Shown here: positions 25,466 to 34,811 of the stretch, piece by piece
Layout: every line of letters starts with the position of its first letter
Numbering within the stretch: position 1 is the stretch's first letter
Origin: Gimesia aquarii
Lineage (GTDB): Bacteria > Planctomycetota > Planctomycetia > Planctomycetales > Planctomycetaceae
Assembly (NCBI RefSeq): GCF_007748195.1
Contig: NZ_CP037920.1
Location: forward strand, 1,593,536 to 1,657,535
Length of the DNA stretch: 64,000 nucleotides
Direction: 5' to 3'
The notes under the pieces: model-generated
Told to the model about the DNA's origin: nothing
Database searches by the model: none
What the model saw: only the letters and a program-made list of their open reading frames with translations
Made by a program: the position numbers and the translations under genes

Positions 25466-27655
25466 ATGTCAACTACTCCCCCTAATAACGTGGATTCCAC
25501 TGCCGACGCTGATGTGAAGGCACTGCAAAATGATATCAAAGTCGCTGCTTTGTTATTTGAGCAACTGGCTGTGAATACAGGTCATTCGGCAGATCGTTCA
25601 AGAATTCGCCGCGCATTGATGGAAGCGACTTCTGCAAGAACACCTGAGACAGACGACGATTGGTGGAATTGGCTAACGGAAGCGAGCCGTAGTTTAGGGC
25701 TCAAAGATAAGGTGATGGATTGTACGTTCCGTGAGCTGATGGATATCACCAAACAGGGGGGAAAGATTATCACTCGTGTGGGTGATCCACACTGCTGGAC
25801 TGCGATTCTTTCATTTAAAAGACGACGATTTCAGGTTTTACAACCCCAACAAGAAAAAAACCAAACGTGGCTTAGTGCACGCAGGATGCGGAAGGCACTG
25901 CAAATTACAAGTAATGATGAAGTAGTACGCTGCCTCATCATTAATCCTGAACTGACGGCTTCCGATTTTTCGACAGTAGAAAGACATGAGCGAGAGCCGT
26001 TCAATCGAACGCTGGCTCTAATGAAGCCAGAATCTTCGGATATCTGGATTATCGTAGTCTATTCACTCGTAACTGGTTTATTAGCATTAGCGACTCCTCT
26101 GGCCGTTGAGACGTTAGTCAACATCGTCGCATTTGGCCGATTGTTACAACCAGTTATTCTTCTGGCAATCATGTTGCTGGCATTTCTTTCGTTTTCAGCC
26201 ATCTTATTAGCTCTGCAAACCTATGTTGTGGAAATCATTCAACGCCGACTTTTTGCGCGCGTGACGGCAGACCTTTCCTATCGACTACCACGGGTGGATC
26301 CCTCTGCAATTGAAGGTCATTCGGGACGAGAATTGGTCAACCGGTTTTTTGACGTCGTTACAGCTCAAAAAGCACTGGCGATTTTATTGTTAGACGGCAT
26401 TTCTCTCGTGTTGACTACGTTGATTGGTATGACCGTTTTGGCATTTTATCATCCGTGGTTACTCGGTTTCGACATGGTTCTACTCGGATTGATCGCTTTT
26501 GTCATTTTTGTACTCGGACGTGGTGCAGTCAAAACCAGTATTAAAGAGTCGAAAGCCAAATACAAAGTTGCAGCCTGGCTTGAAGACCTCGTTGGTTGTC
26601 CGACTGCCTTTCGTTATCGCGGGGCTGCCGAATTTGCTCTCGATCAGGCTGATCATTTAACATATGAATATCTGAGTGCACGTAAAAAACATTTCCGTAT
26701 CTTCATGCGACAAGTTATCTTTGCGTTGGGGATGCAGGCAGTTGCAAGTACTGCTTTACTGGGATTAGGTGGATGGCTCGTCATCACCAATCAGTTGACA
26801 CTGGGGCAGTTAGTGGCAGCCGAATTGATTGTTACGGTGATCGTTGGCTCTTTTGCCAAGTCAGGTAAACAACTACAGAGTTTCTATGACCTTTTGACCT
26901 CGATCGACAAACTGGGAATTCTGTTTGATCTGCCTATGGAACGCCAGGATGGGTTACTCGAGATTTCTCATGAGCGACCGGCTGAAGTCACAGTTAGCAA
27001 TGTCAGCTATGAAACACCTAATCAGCTTTTTCATACTGAAAATATCAATCTTACTGTTGAGAGCGGCGCGAGAATGATTCTCATGGGACCTTGTGGAAGC
27101 GGTAAGAGCCAGTTACTGGATCTGTTATTCGGTTTACGATCGCCCGCAGAAGGGCATGTTTCCATAAACGGGATTGATCCGCGCGATCTGAGACCAGACG
27201 CTCTCAGAAAGCATGTCGCATTGGTTCGAGATATTGAAATCTTTTCCGGTACGTTAGAAGAGAATGTCCATTTGGAGCGTCCCGACGTTTCGACGAGCGA
27301 TGTTCGAGACGCATTAGAACAAGTAGGACTAATTGACGATGTACTGCGATTGCCCGAAGGTATCAAAACACATATAGTGGAACATGGATTTCCACTCACC
27401 GAAAATCAGACACGTAAATTGATGATTGCCCGGGCAATTGTGGCACGTCCTCGACTGTTGCTCATTGACGGAATGATCGATGCCTTTTCTGATGAGGAAG
27501 CCGAACAACTAACTCAGATGCTGGTTGATTCAAATCGTCTCTGGACATTAATCATGGTCACGGGACGACAAAATCTGGCGAGTGCAGGGACGGAGATCCA
27601 AACTTTCGGTGAAGATGGAATCGTTTCTACAGAGGGGGGAGCTCATGTCAACTAA
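25466..27655 (+). CDS. C39-like/ABC exporter protein with degenerate ATPase domain
   Basis: A 729-residue type I secretion-style ABC protein from the ATG at 25466. Residues about 15-165 resemble a C39 peptidase-like domain (RVGDPHCWTAIL, FQVLQP) without an evident catalytic cysteine, as in HlyB. Six membrane segments span about 190-470. In the nucleotide-binding domain Walker A is intact (GPCGSGKS 541-548), as is the Walker B aspartate Asp668. The Q-loop glutamine is Arg588, the signature LSGGQ reads LTENQ (644-648), the catalytic glutamate is Gly669, and the switch histidine is Gly700. ATP binding is therefore possible but hydrolysis unlikely. The HlyD-like adaptor gene overlaps its end by 11 bp. 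Confidence 0.85.
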   Translation: MSTTPPNNVDSTADADVKALQNDIKVAALLFEQLAVNTGHSADRSRIRRALMEATSARTPETDDDWWNWLTEASRSLGLKDKVMDCTFRELMDITKQGGKIITRVGDPHCWTAILSFKRRRFQVLQPQQEKNQTWLSARRMRKALQITSNDEVVRCLIINPELTASDFSTVERHEREPFNRTLALMKPESSDIWIIVVYSLVTGLLALATPLAVETLVNIVAFGRLLQPVILLAIMLLAFLSFSAILLALQTYVVEIIQRRLFARVTADLSYRLPRVDPSAIEGHSGRELVNRFFDVVTAQKALAILLLDGISLVLTTLIGMTVLAFYHPWLLGFDMVLLGLIAFVIFVLGRGAVKTSIKESKAKYKVAAWLEDLVGCPTAFRYRGAAEFALDQADHLTYEYLSARKKHFRIFMRQVIFALGMQAVASTALLGLGGWLVITNQLTLGQLVAAELIVTVIVGSFAKSGKQLQSFYDLLTSIDKLGILFDLPMERQDGLLEISHERPAEVTVSNVSYETPNQLFHTENINLTVESGARMILMGPCGSGKSQLLDLLFGLRSPAEGHVSINGIDPRDLRPDALRKHVALVRDIEIFSGTLEENVHLERPDVSTSDVRDALEQVGLIDDVLRLPEGIKTHIVEHGFPLTENQTRKLMIARAIVARPRLLLIDGMIDAFSDEEAEQLTQMLVDSNRLWTLIMVTGRQNLASAGTEIQTFGEDGIVSTEGGAHVN

Positions 27656-29129
27656 GCAACAGCTTGATACACCTGTATCTCAAACGGAGCAACAGCGCTG
27701 GTCGATGTTGGCACCGGTTGCATATAGCGAATCGAGTATGCCTTCACTCAGACTTGCCAGATCATCGCGGATTGCCCGCAAGATTGCCAAATATCTGTTC
27801 ATTGTGCTCGTGTTTACAATTTTATTGATGGCGTTCGCTCCCTGGCAGCAATCAGTGACTGGCACAGGTAATGTTCTCGCCTATTCTCCCGATCAACGTC
27901 AGCAGGTCATTCAAGCACCGATTAAGGGGAGAATTGCCCTTTGGGGTGACAACATTTATGAGAACGCGCGGGTCAAAAAAGGTCAGTTCATCGCAGAGAT
28001 TCGAGACCTGGACGATCAGTACACCTCAAATTTGAATATACAATTGCTGAATAGCCAGCAGGCTGTCGCATCTGCAAAACAACAGCTCGAGGCCGATGAA
28101 GCGGCGCTAGAAAAATCACTGTTAGTTGTTAACACAATTAACGATCAGGTTACGACTTATGGTAACGTGAAAGACGATGTCACTAGAGCACAAGATGCGT
28201 ATGTCGAAATGGCGAGAAAGAAAGTGGATGCTAAGTTACAGGAACTGAATGTGTATCGAGCAGCGTTACCACAACTGCAGGCCGAATATGACCGTATGCG
28301 GAAATTGGAAGCTGCCGATAATATCTCGTTGCAGAAGCTGCAAGAGGTCTTTCGGAAGCTTAACGAAGCAAAAGGGAAAGCGAAGGCCGGCGAGTCTTAC
28401 TATGCTTCTGCAATGGAGGAACTGAATGGGAAAATCAGTGATCGTAGTGCTTACATCCAGAAGGCCCAAGTCGAGATTGAGAAAGCACAAGCATCTCTGG
28501 AAAAAGCACAGGTCGATGTTTCGAAGGACAAAAGTAAGATCGAAGAAACCAAGCAGAAGTTAAACAAAGCAAATAAAGAACTGGTTGATATGCAAGTTAA
28601 AGTATCTCGCCAGTCAAATCAGATCCTTGATGCTCCCTTTGATGGTTATATCGTTCAGATCACACCAAATCTGAAAACCGCCATCTTGAAACAGGGAGAT
28701 CCGATTTGCACGATTGTGCCTTACACAAAAGACCGCTCGGTGCAAATCTGGCTCGATGGAAACGATGCACCATTGGTTGAACCAGGGCGTCATGTGCGGT
28801 TGCAGTTCGAGGGGTGGCCTGCCGTTCAATTTGCGGGATGGCCCTCTGTTGCCGTGGGGACGTTTGGAGGAGATGTGGTTTCCGTGGATTCGATTGACAA
28901 CGGTAAAGGCATGTTTCGAATTTTGATCAAGCCTGATCCTACCGAACCTGCGTGGCCAACAGACCGTTTTCTTCGTCAGGGAGTGCGTGCCAATGCCTGG
29001 GTCCTTTTGAATCGTGTCCCTCTCTGGTATGAAGTCTGGCGTAACCTTAACGGCTTCCCACCGGTCGTCTCAATGGATGAGCCAGGAGAGAAGAGTGACA
29101 AAAGCAAGCCACCTAAGCTTCCGAAGTGA
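27645..29129 (+). CDS. HlyD-family periplasmic adaptor
   Basis: A 494-residue membrane fusion protein. ATG at 27645 follows GGGGGGAG. A cytoplasmic tail leads to one membrane segment near residues 48-66 (LFIVLVFTILLMAFAPW), then a lipoyl half (VIQAPIKGRIALWG), a long alpha-helical coiled coil of about 230 residues rich in Lys, Glu and Gln, the returning lipoyl half (APFDGYIVQITPNLK), and beta-barrel strands. It would bridge the ABC protein in the inner membrane to the TolC-like lipoprotein encoded downstream. Its 5' end overlaps the ABC gene by 11 bp, so the pair is co-translated. Confidence 0.88.
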   Translation: MSTKQQLDTPVSQTEQQRWSMLAPVAYSESSMPSLRLARSSRIARKIAKYLFIVLVFTILLMAFAPWQQSVTGTGNVLAYSPDQRQQVIQAPIKGRIALWGDNIYENARVKKGQFIAEIRDLDDQYTSNLNIQLLNSQQAVASAKQQLEADEAALEKSLLVVNTINDQVTTYGNVKDDVTRAQDAYVEMARKKVDAKLQELNVYRAALPQLQAEYDRMRKLEAADNISLQKLQEVFRKLNEAKGKAKAGESYYASAMEELNGKISDRSAYIQKAQVEIEKAQASLEKAQVDVSKDKSKIEETKQKLNKANKELVDMQVKVSRQSNQILDAPFDGYIVQITPNLKTAILKQGDPICTIVPYTKDRSVQIWLDGNDAPLVEPGRHVRLQFEGWPAVQFAGWPSVAVGTFGGDVVSVDSIDNGKGMFRILIKPDPTEPAWPTDRFLRQGVRANAWVLLNRVPLWYEVWRNLNGFPPVVSMDEPGEKSDKSKPPKLPK

Positions 29130-29284
29130 TTTTAGGTAAAATAAGAAGAGTTTTTCGCCTTTGCTGTTTTTCGGGATAATATAAAGACTTTGTGTTAATA
29201 CGATGAGTGTGCTCCCACTCAAAGTTAAATACCAGGTGTACTTCTGCCGAATTCTACAATAGACCGGTTTGTGCAGATTATTCT

Positions 29285-29300
29285 AATTGTAACAACAATT
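29285..29300. promoter_or_regulatory. Small dyad upstream of the TolC-like gene
   Basis: AATTGT and ACAATT face each other around AACA, 39 bp before the start codon in a 209-bp gap. It may be an operator or part of a promoter for the downstream outer-membrane genes. Position and symmetry are the only support. Confidence 0.25.
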
Positions 29301-29338
29301 AAAGCTGCCAGTGCGCTGTCGAGTAGAGTGATTGAGCA

Positions 29339-31060
29339 ATGATCAGAGTTTTGATACCGTTGATAGCAGCCATAGCAGTGGGATGTTCTGGGTCACGTCA
29401 GAAAGTGACTCAGTCAAAACCTGTCTCAGATGATCACATTGCATATGTTGCCATTGAATCAAAACCAGCGAAAATAGCTGATGAACCTCCGGTAGAGTTG
29501 GCGTCTGATTCGATGGGGTTGGACAAAGAACATCAGAGTCAGATCGATAAAGAATTTGAAACTGAGTTTGGAACTCAAGAGAGTGAGTCTAAGTCCCAAG
29601 ACATCGAACTTATCTCGGTCAACAATCAGGCACAAGAAAGTCAAGAGCCTGCCGATGAGATGACGATTCCTCAACTCCCTCCCGCTGTGGACAGTTATGA
29701 TTCCGTTGATGATGGACTCGATCTTAATGAAGTCATCGACTCAGTCTATCAAAGTTACCCTCTTCTCGAAGCGGCCTTCTATTCACGTGACGTTGCTTCA
29801 GGTGAGCGATTAGCAACCCTGGGAGCCTTTGATCGAAAAGTAAAAGCGGGCAGCGAAAACGGTCCGATGGGTTTTTATAAGACTTATCGCCAGAACATCG
29901 GCTTTATTCAACCACTGTATCAGGGGGGAGAGGCATTTGCCGGGTATCGTATCGGCCGTGGTAGCTTTCAGCCCTGGTATCTCGAACGGCAGACAAACGA
30001 TGGTGGTGAGTTCAAAGCCGGTTTCTCAGTGCCTCTGTCTCGCAATCGAGATATCGACTCCCGTCGAGCCGACTTATGGCGTGCAACGTTTGGTCGTGAA
30101 GCGGTTGAGCCAGATATTCAGGCGCAACTCATTGGTTTTGTGCAAGAGTCAAGCTACGCCTATTGGGATTGGGTTGCCGCAGGAGCCAAATTGAGAATTG
30201 CGGAACGCGTGCTGAGCCTCGCTCAAGATCGAACAGAGCGCATTCGGAGTCAAGTCGAAAATGGGTTCCTCGATCCACCAGAATTAACCGACAACTTACG
30301 ACTCGTGGCGGAGCGTCTGGGTAAACGAGCGGATGCGGAACGTAAGCTACAGCAGAAAGCTGTTAAGCTGTCATTATACTATCGTGATGCGAACGGCAGA
30401 CCGATGATTCCACGACCAGAGAGTCTTCCCCAATTTCCCGAACTGGAGCCCATTGATCGAGAAATGGTGTCATTAGATGCGAAGATCGCAGTGGAGCAAC
30501 GCCCGGAAATTTATACGCTCGATCTCATACAACGCCAACTGGATGTCGATTACTCTCAGGCGCGTAACGATTATCTTCCTAATGTCGATCTAGTCATGCA
30601 GGCTTCGCAGGACGTGGGATTGAGAACCAGTTCAATTAATGATAAAGGTCCGTTTGAATTAGATGCCTTATTGTTGATAGAAGTTCCCGTTGAACGTCGT
30701 AAGGCTCGTGGTAAGTTGATGGCCATTGAAGGCAAGCTTTCGCAACTCAATGCCAAGCGACAACTGACGGAAGAAAAGATAATCGCTGATGTCGAGTCAG
30801 CTTATGCTGGTTTAAGCGGAGCCTTTGAACAGGCGAAGCAGGCACAGCAGGCAGTTGAGTATGCAGAGGACCTGGCGCGACGAGAGCGAGTCAACTTCGA
30901 AGAAGGATTATCAGACTTGTTGAAAGTAACGCTACGCGAACAATATGCGGTGGAATCCGCCGAGAAAGCCGTAGATGCAAAACTACTTTATTTCCTGGAA
31001 CAGGCTGATTATCGGGCGGCACTCGCTGAGGATCAGGTTCCCTTCATGGAAGAGCAATAA
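29339..31060 (+). CDS. TolC-family outer membrane lipoprotein
   Basis: A 573-residue outer-membrane efflux protein. The signal ends in the lipobox AVGC with Cys16. A region of roughly 110 residues rich in Ser, Glu and Gln follows, which is longer than usual before a TolC core. The core has the duplicated hairpin pattern: LDLNEVIDSVYQSYPLLEAAF, SYAYWDWVAAGAKLRIAERVL, and the second repeat VDYSQARNDYLPNVDL, ending with a helix rich in Ala and Glu. It would form the outer-membrane duct for the ABC/HlyD-like pair encoded 209 bp upstream. No substrate gene is adjacent. Confidence 0.87.
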   Translation: MIRVLIPLIAAIAVGCSGSRQKVTQSKPVSDDHIAYVAIESKPAKIADEPPVELASDSMGLDKEHQSQIDKEFETEFGTQESESKSQDIELISVNNQAQESQEPADEMTIPQLPPAVDSYDSVDDGLDLNEVIDSVYQSYPLLEAAFYSRDVASGERLATLGAFDRKVKAGSENGPMGFYKTYRQNIGFIQPLYQGGEAFAGYRIGRGSFQPWYLERQTNDGGEFKAGFSVPLSRNRDIDSRRADLWRATFGREAVEPDIQAQLIGFVQESSYAYWDWVAAGAKLRIAERVLSLAQDRTERIRSQVENGFLDPPELTDNLRLVAERLGKRADAERKLQQKAVKLSLYYRDANGRPMIPRPESLPQFPELEPIDREMVSLDAKIAVEQRPEIYTLDLIQRQLDVDYSQARNDYLPNVDLVMQASQDVGLRTSSINDKGPFELDALLLIEVPVERRKARGKLMAIEGKLSQLNAKRQLTEEKIIADVESAYAGLSGAFEQAKQAQQAVEYAEDLARRERVNFEEGLSDLLKVTLREQYAVESAEKAVDAKLLYFLEQADYRAALAEDQVPFMEEQ

Positions 31061-31144
31061 TAGTACATCACCACCTCAATCCCGCAGTTGAAGAAAACAG
31101 CGGCTCTCGTTTTATATCTTGAGCAAAAATAAAGAGTAGGAACG

Positions 31145-32116
31145 ATGAATACAAATTGTATTCGAATCTGGAATTGCCTGCTTACCGTTGTTCTAGCCTG
31201 CTGGACGAGTCAAACTTCTGCCGAAGATGAGGCATTCCAGTATGTCCAGAGTGAGTTGGGAAAATCGCTGACAGAATATGAGAATATTCAATACCAGTGT
31301 AAGACGGTAAAGGGACTCTTTTTTTCTCCTTGCTGTGGCACTCTATTTCAGTGGAGTGCAGGCAGTGATTGCTCTGGTGGACCTCAATTGGATAAACCGT
31401 TGCAAACCGATCGTCCTAATTTTACCTCGACCTCTGTCACCGTAGGAAAAGGCGTCTCTCAGCTTGAATCTGGATATACTTATTTAGATGATAAGAATAG
31501 CGGTCGACAGGTCAGTACTCAGTCGTTTGGAGAGTTTCTTTTTCGCAGGGGTATTGTGGCAGACTGGCTTGAGTTTCGTATCGGTTTTTCTCCTCTTCAG
31601 CAAAGCATTGCCATTGGCACATTTCAGAATACCACAGTAGGCAGCGAAGATCTTTATACCGCACTCCAGTTCGCGTTGACTCCTCAGACGGGAGCCATGC
31701 CGGAGATGGCGATCATCGTTCAAATGAGCATTCCGACGGGGAGTCCTGCGTTTACGTCACATAAACTGCAACCGGGGCTCGATTGGGTCTATGCCTGGGA
31801 ACTGAATGAGTTCATTTCGATTGCGGCTTCGACTCAGGGAAATCAAAGTATCGATGACAACGGCCGATCCTTTCTGGAAATCGCTCAGTCATTTAACGTC
31901 AGTTACACACTAACAGAACAGTGGGGAGCCTTCACCGAGTGGTTTGCGCTCATACCCAGTGGTGCGAATACGGCTGAGACAGAACACTATTTTGACGCCG
32001 GCTTCACATATCTGATAAACAATAATCTGCAATTGGACATCAGTGCTGGTGTGGGCTTGAACGAGGCCGCCATTAACTACTTTGTGGGGGCAGGGGTATC
32101 CATCCGGTTTCTGTAA
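31145..32116 (+). CDS. Outer-membrane beta-barrel protein, MetA-like transporter family
   Basis: A 323-residue exported protein with a signal peptide (cleavage after TSA near residue 26). From about residue 80 it is a series of amphipathic beta strands, LQTDRPNFTSTSVTVGKGVSQLESGY being the hallmark opening of the phenol MetA-pathway transporter-like barrels, and it ends in a C-terminal aromatic residue pattern (SIRFL) suited to outer-membrane insertion. AGTAGGAACG precedes the ATG. It lies 84 bp behind the TolC-like gene and may be an accessory pore of the same system. Cargo unknown. Confidence 0.75.
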   Translation: MNTNCIRIWNCLLTVVLACWTSQTSAEDEAFQYVQSELGKSLTEYENIQYQCKTVKGLFFSPCCGTLFQWSAGSDCSGGPQLDKPLQTDRPNFTSTSVTVGKGVSQLESGYTYLDDKNSGRQVSTQSFGEFLFRRGIVADWLEFRIGFSPLQQSIAIGTFQNTTVGSEDLYTALQFALTPQTGAMPEMAIIVQMSIPTGSPAFTSHKLQPGLDWVYAWELNEFISIAASTQGNQSIDDNGRSFLEIAQSFNVSYTLTEQWGAFTEWFALIPSGANTAETEHYFDAGFTYLINNNLQLDISAGVGLNEAAINYFVGAGVSIRFL

Positions 32117-32136
32117 TCAAGAATTCAGAGATAAGT

Positions 32137-33144
32137 TTAACGTTTCACACCTTCGATGATACTGAGTTCAGTTTTTGTGGGAACGATTCTCGTCAGTTCG
32201 AATCCTGCCTGATTGTAAAGTGTTTTATATTCTTCTTCTGTTCGTTCTTTGCCTCCGGGAATAAGCATCATCACCAGATCGAGGAATTTGCCTGCAAACG
32301 GTTCGTTACCCGGGGGAATGACGCTTTCGATGACGAGCAATTTACTGTTTTCCGGCATTACCGCATGGCAGTTACGAAGAATGGTCAGCGACTTTTCATC
32401 GTCCCAGTCATGGATGATGTGTCGCATCAGGTACGCATCCGCCGTTAGCGGGACAGAATCAAAGAAACTACCACCGATCGACTCACAGCGATTGTTAAGA
32501 CCTGCATTTTCTAGATTCGTTTGCGATCGCTCGACCACATGCGGCAAATCAAAGAGGATGCCCTTCATTTCAGGGTAATGTTGCAATAGACCGATGAGGT
32601 TCGATCCGTTTCCACCTCCGATGTCAGCCAGCACTTTAAATTCAGAAAAATCATAGGCTTCGAGTATCGTGCTGGTTTCCCTGCCATGAATTCCAGTCAT
32701 CGCCTGGTCGAAAATATGTCCCTTATCGGGATGTTCGGACAGGTATTCAAAGATCGGCTTATTAAATACTTTATCGAATGATTTTTTACCTGTCTCAAGG
32801 GTGTAAAGAATTTCGGCCCAGGCATGAAATTGTTCATCGCCAGTCATCATGGCTAAGGCACGTTTTGATCCGGGAATATCACTGCGTAATAGTTCAGCCA
32901 GTGGCGTTAATGAGAACCGTCTCTGTTCCTCTTCAGCAAAAATACCGATACTTGCCAGGGCACGTAGTAACCGATAGAGAGCATCGCTGTTTGTATTGGA
33001 GGCAGCAGCCAGTTGATTTACGTGTTGAGGTCCCTCTTCGAGCAAATCAGCAATTCCTAATTTTGCGGCTGCAAAAATGGATTGCGAAGTCCAATACCCG
33101 GTAATCATTTGATCGAGTTGTCGGTGAGGCGATGCTTCTGACAT
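32137..33144 (-). CDS. O-methyltransferase (Methyltransf_2, hydroxyneurosporene/ASMT-like)
   Basis: A 335-residue SAM-dependent methyltransferase. Residues 1-90 are the winged-helix dimerisation domain (AAKLGIADLLEEGPQHVNQLA, ALYRLLRALASIGIF). The catalytic half has VLADIGGGNGSNLIGLL as the SAM loop, LFDLPHVVERS, and HIIHDWDDEKSLTILRNC, in which the catalytic-histidine region HDWDD is conserved. Family members methylate hydroxyls of small aromatic or polyketide-like compounds. No biosynthetic cluster surrounds it, so the substrate is unknown. The end converges on the MetA-like barrel gene with a 20-bp gap. Confidence 0.87.
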   Translation of the reverse strand: MSEASPHRQLDQMITGYWTSQSIFAAAKLGIADLLEEGPQHVNQLAAASNTNSDALYRLLRALASIGIFAEEEQRRFSLTPLAELLRSDIPGSKRALAMMTGDEQFHAWAEILYTLETGKKSFDKVFNKPIFEYLSEHPDKGHIFDQAMTGIHGRETSTILEAYDFSEFKVLADIGGGNGSNLIGLLQHYPEMKGILFDLPHVVERSQTNLENAGLNNRCESIGGSFFDSVPLTADAYLMRHIIHDWDDEKSLTILRNCHAVMPENSKLLVIESVIPPGNEPFAGKFLDLVMMLIPGGKERTEEEYKTLYNQAGFELTRIVPTKTELSIIEGVKR

Positions 33145-33304
33145 GGGTTTCCTTCGTGAATAAGCAGCTTCGTAATCCTAGTCATTGAGACGTGATCCTG
33201 ATTCTGACATTAGTCTCATGCTAACAAAATTGACGTTGCACGCAAGGCTTTCAAGAGGCCCAGAGGATGGGACCCAATCAAAGTGAATTTAGCATGACGG
33301 CGCC

Positions 33305-33778
33305 TTATTCTAAGGTTACAAAGCTCATATGCAATTCTGCATGTCTAAGATGAAAGGCGTTCCATTCATCAACAGTGAGCCGGCCTAATCCAGGGTTGAG
33401 TGCCTGAGGAAGTTCCTGCTTCAACCGTTCGATGGCCGCTCGTAATTCATTGAGCGCTTTCGCTGCGTCATTTTCTTTAGGAAGCACCGCTTCAATCTTT
33501 TTAGAAATCTGAAATCCAGCCGGCATCGGTTGTGTGAGGAATTTTTGTTTCATCATCAAGCGAATCATGGCCCGAATCGGCCAGGGAGCCAATGCGGGAA
33601 AGCCATCAATGGATTTATGCATGGTAATTGCCAGATGTTCCAGGATCTGACCCAGCGACCAGTTGCCCAACGTGCGGGAAGGGCCCGCCACCATTTGTTC
33701 TGCATCTTCAAGCAGTTGATCCATGGAATTGTAATGGACGTCACGGCGATCTTGAACGGTTTTGGTGTTGATGGGCAT
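33305..33778 (-). CDS. DUF1569 family protein (DinB-like fold)
   Basis: A 157-residue protein from the ATG at 33778, which has GGAG eight bases upstream; the frame is open 30 codons earlier inside the next gene. Visible features are LGNWSLGQILEHLAITMHKSIDG, PMPAGFQIS, and the C-terminal FHLRHAELHMSFV. The histidines in EHLA, FHLRHAELH match the metal-site pattern of the DinB/YfiT-like four-helix fold to which DUF1569 belongs. Biochemical role is unknown; bacillithiol- or mycothiol-dependent transferases share the fold. It sits 64 bp behind a VOC gene on the same strand. Confidence 0.75.
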   Translation of the reverse strand: MPINTKTVQDRRDVHYNSMDQLLEDAEQMVAGPSRTLGNWSLGQILEHLAITMHKSIDGFPALAPWPIRAMIRLMMKQKFLTQPMPAGFQISKKIEAVLPKENDAAKALNELRAAIERLKQELPQALNPGLGRLTVDEWNAFHLRHAELHMSFVTLE

Positions 33779-33842
33779 GAGAATGTCTCCTGGTGCTGGT
33801 ATTAAATTGACGAGAGAACTGATTTGAGCGCAAATTGGATCA

Positions 33843-34205
33843 TCAGCTTGCTGGCTGCCAGAGTCCAAGTGTGGCGCCGGTCGGATCTGAGATCACACTA
33901 AGAGAGCCAAAATTAGGAACTTCGGTTGGCTCCTGAATGATGGTCGCCCCCAGTGATTTTGCTTTTTCCGTCGAGGCAGCCAAATTCTCCACTTGCACGT
34001 AAGAGAGCCAGTGTGAGGGGGCATCAGGAATCGGGTTTGTCAGCATGCCTCCGCCGGTACCTTCACCCACGTCAATCATGGTGTAGGTGTGGTCGTCGCA
34101 GATTTGCATGTCATTCAGTTTCCAGTTAAAAAGTGAGGAATAAAAAGATTTCGCACTTTCTACGTTGTTGGCATGCAGCTCGATGTGGCAAAATGGGTTC
34201 GACAT
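33843..34205 (-). CDS. VOC-family (glyoxalase-like) protein
   Basis: A 120-residue vicinal oxygen chelate protein with two beta-alpha-beta-beta-beta units. The first opens with FCHIELHANNVESAKSFYSSLFNW, the second ends in ISDPTGATLGLWQP. The first-unit histidine and the acidic positions in the second unit suit a metal site, but the usual final glutamate is replaced in LGLWQP, so it may not be a true glyoxalase I. Probably a small-molecule-binding or resistance-type protein. Together with DUF1569 and the divergent YCII/sigma genes it forms a typical cluster of general stress accessory proteins. Confidence 0.85.
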   Translation of the reverse strand: MSNPFCHIELHANNVESAKSFYSSLFNWKLNDMQICDDHTYTMIDVGEGTGGGMLTNPIPDAPSHWLSYVQVENLAASTEKAKSLGATIIQEPTEVPNFGSLSVISDPTGATLGLWQPAS

Positions 34206-34344
34206 TGTTGTTTCTCCTGTTTCGTAATAGATGATTTCTACCTGTTATGACTGCTTTCAGGCAATTTCATCCATGACGAATGGAGCCCTGTGGTAGGGAC
34301 ACGATTGTCAGCGTTTTTTCGAAAATTTTGATTTTTGCTGAAAT

Positions 34345-34370
34345 TGTCAGCCGAGTTCTGTCCCCGAATC
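34345..34370 (+). promoter_or_regulatory. Possible ECF-sigma promoter ahead of the YCII gene
   Basis: TGTCAG (34345-34350) and CGAATC (34365-34370) resemble the TGTCGA and CGA-type elements I recall for ECF42 promoters. The 14-bp spacer is short, and a second TTGTCAGC lies at 34305-34312. The site is 71 bp before the YCII start. Confidence 0.3.
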
Positions 34371-34440
34371 GGTGCCTGATCCGTCACTAGGTAGATCGTA
34401 AGTCCCAATAGTCACCAGCATTTGAGAAGGAAATGAAACG

Positions 34441-34806
34441 ATGCCACAATTTATGTTTATCTATCGTGGGGGAGCCCCTCAAACACCGGGCATTTCTCCA
34501 GAAGAGATGCAGGCTCACCTTGATCGCTGGTGGGGTTGGATGAATGGTTTCATTGAACAGGGGGTATTGGAACCAGGAAATGCACTGGAGCTGAGAGGGA
34601 GCGTTGTTTCCGGGGATAAAGTGATTGCCGACGGTCCCTTTGTAGAATCGAAGGAAATGATCGGCGGATTTTCGATCCTGACCGCAGCAAGTCTGGAGGA
34701 GGCGACGGAAGTTGCGAAAGGGTGTCCTATTTATGAATATAATGGAAAGGTCGAAGTGCGTCCCGTTATTGATAATTGTGGAGACGCTGTCAAAGAAGAT
34801 ACTTAA
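34441..34806 (+). CDS. YCII-related (DGPF-domain) protein
   Basis: A 121-residue YciI-like protein with MPQFMFIYRGG at the start, ISPEEMQAHLDRWWGW, the name-giving DGPFVESKEMIGGFSI, and CPIYEYNGKVEVRP at the end. The fold is a ferredoxin-like dimer; function is unknown for this group. GAAGG lies upstream of the ATG. Genes of this type very often accompany ECF42 sigma factors, as here, where the sigma gene starts six bases after its stop codon. Confidence 0.9.
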   Translation: MPQFMFIYRGGAPQTPGISPEEMQAHLDRWWGWMNGFIEQGVLEPGNALELRGSVVSGDKVIADGPFVESKEMIGGFSILTAASLEEATEVAKGCPIYEYNGKVEVRPVIDNCGDAVKEDT

Positions 34807-34811
34807 TTGCT

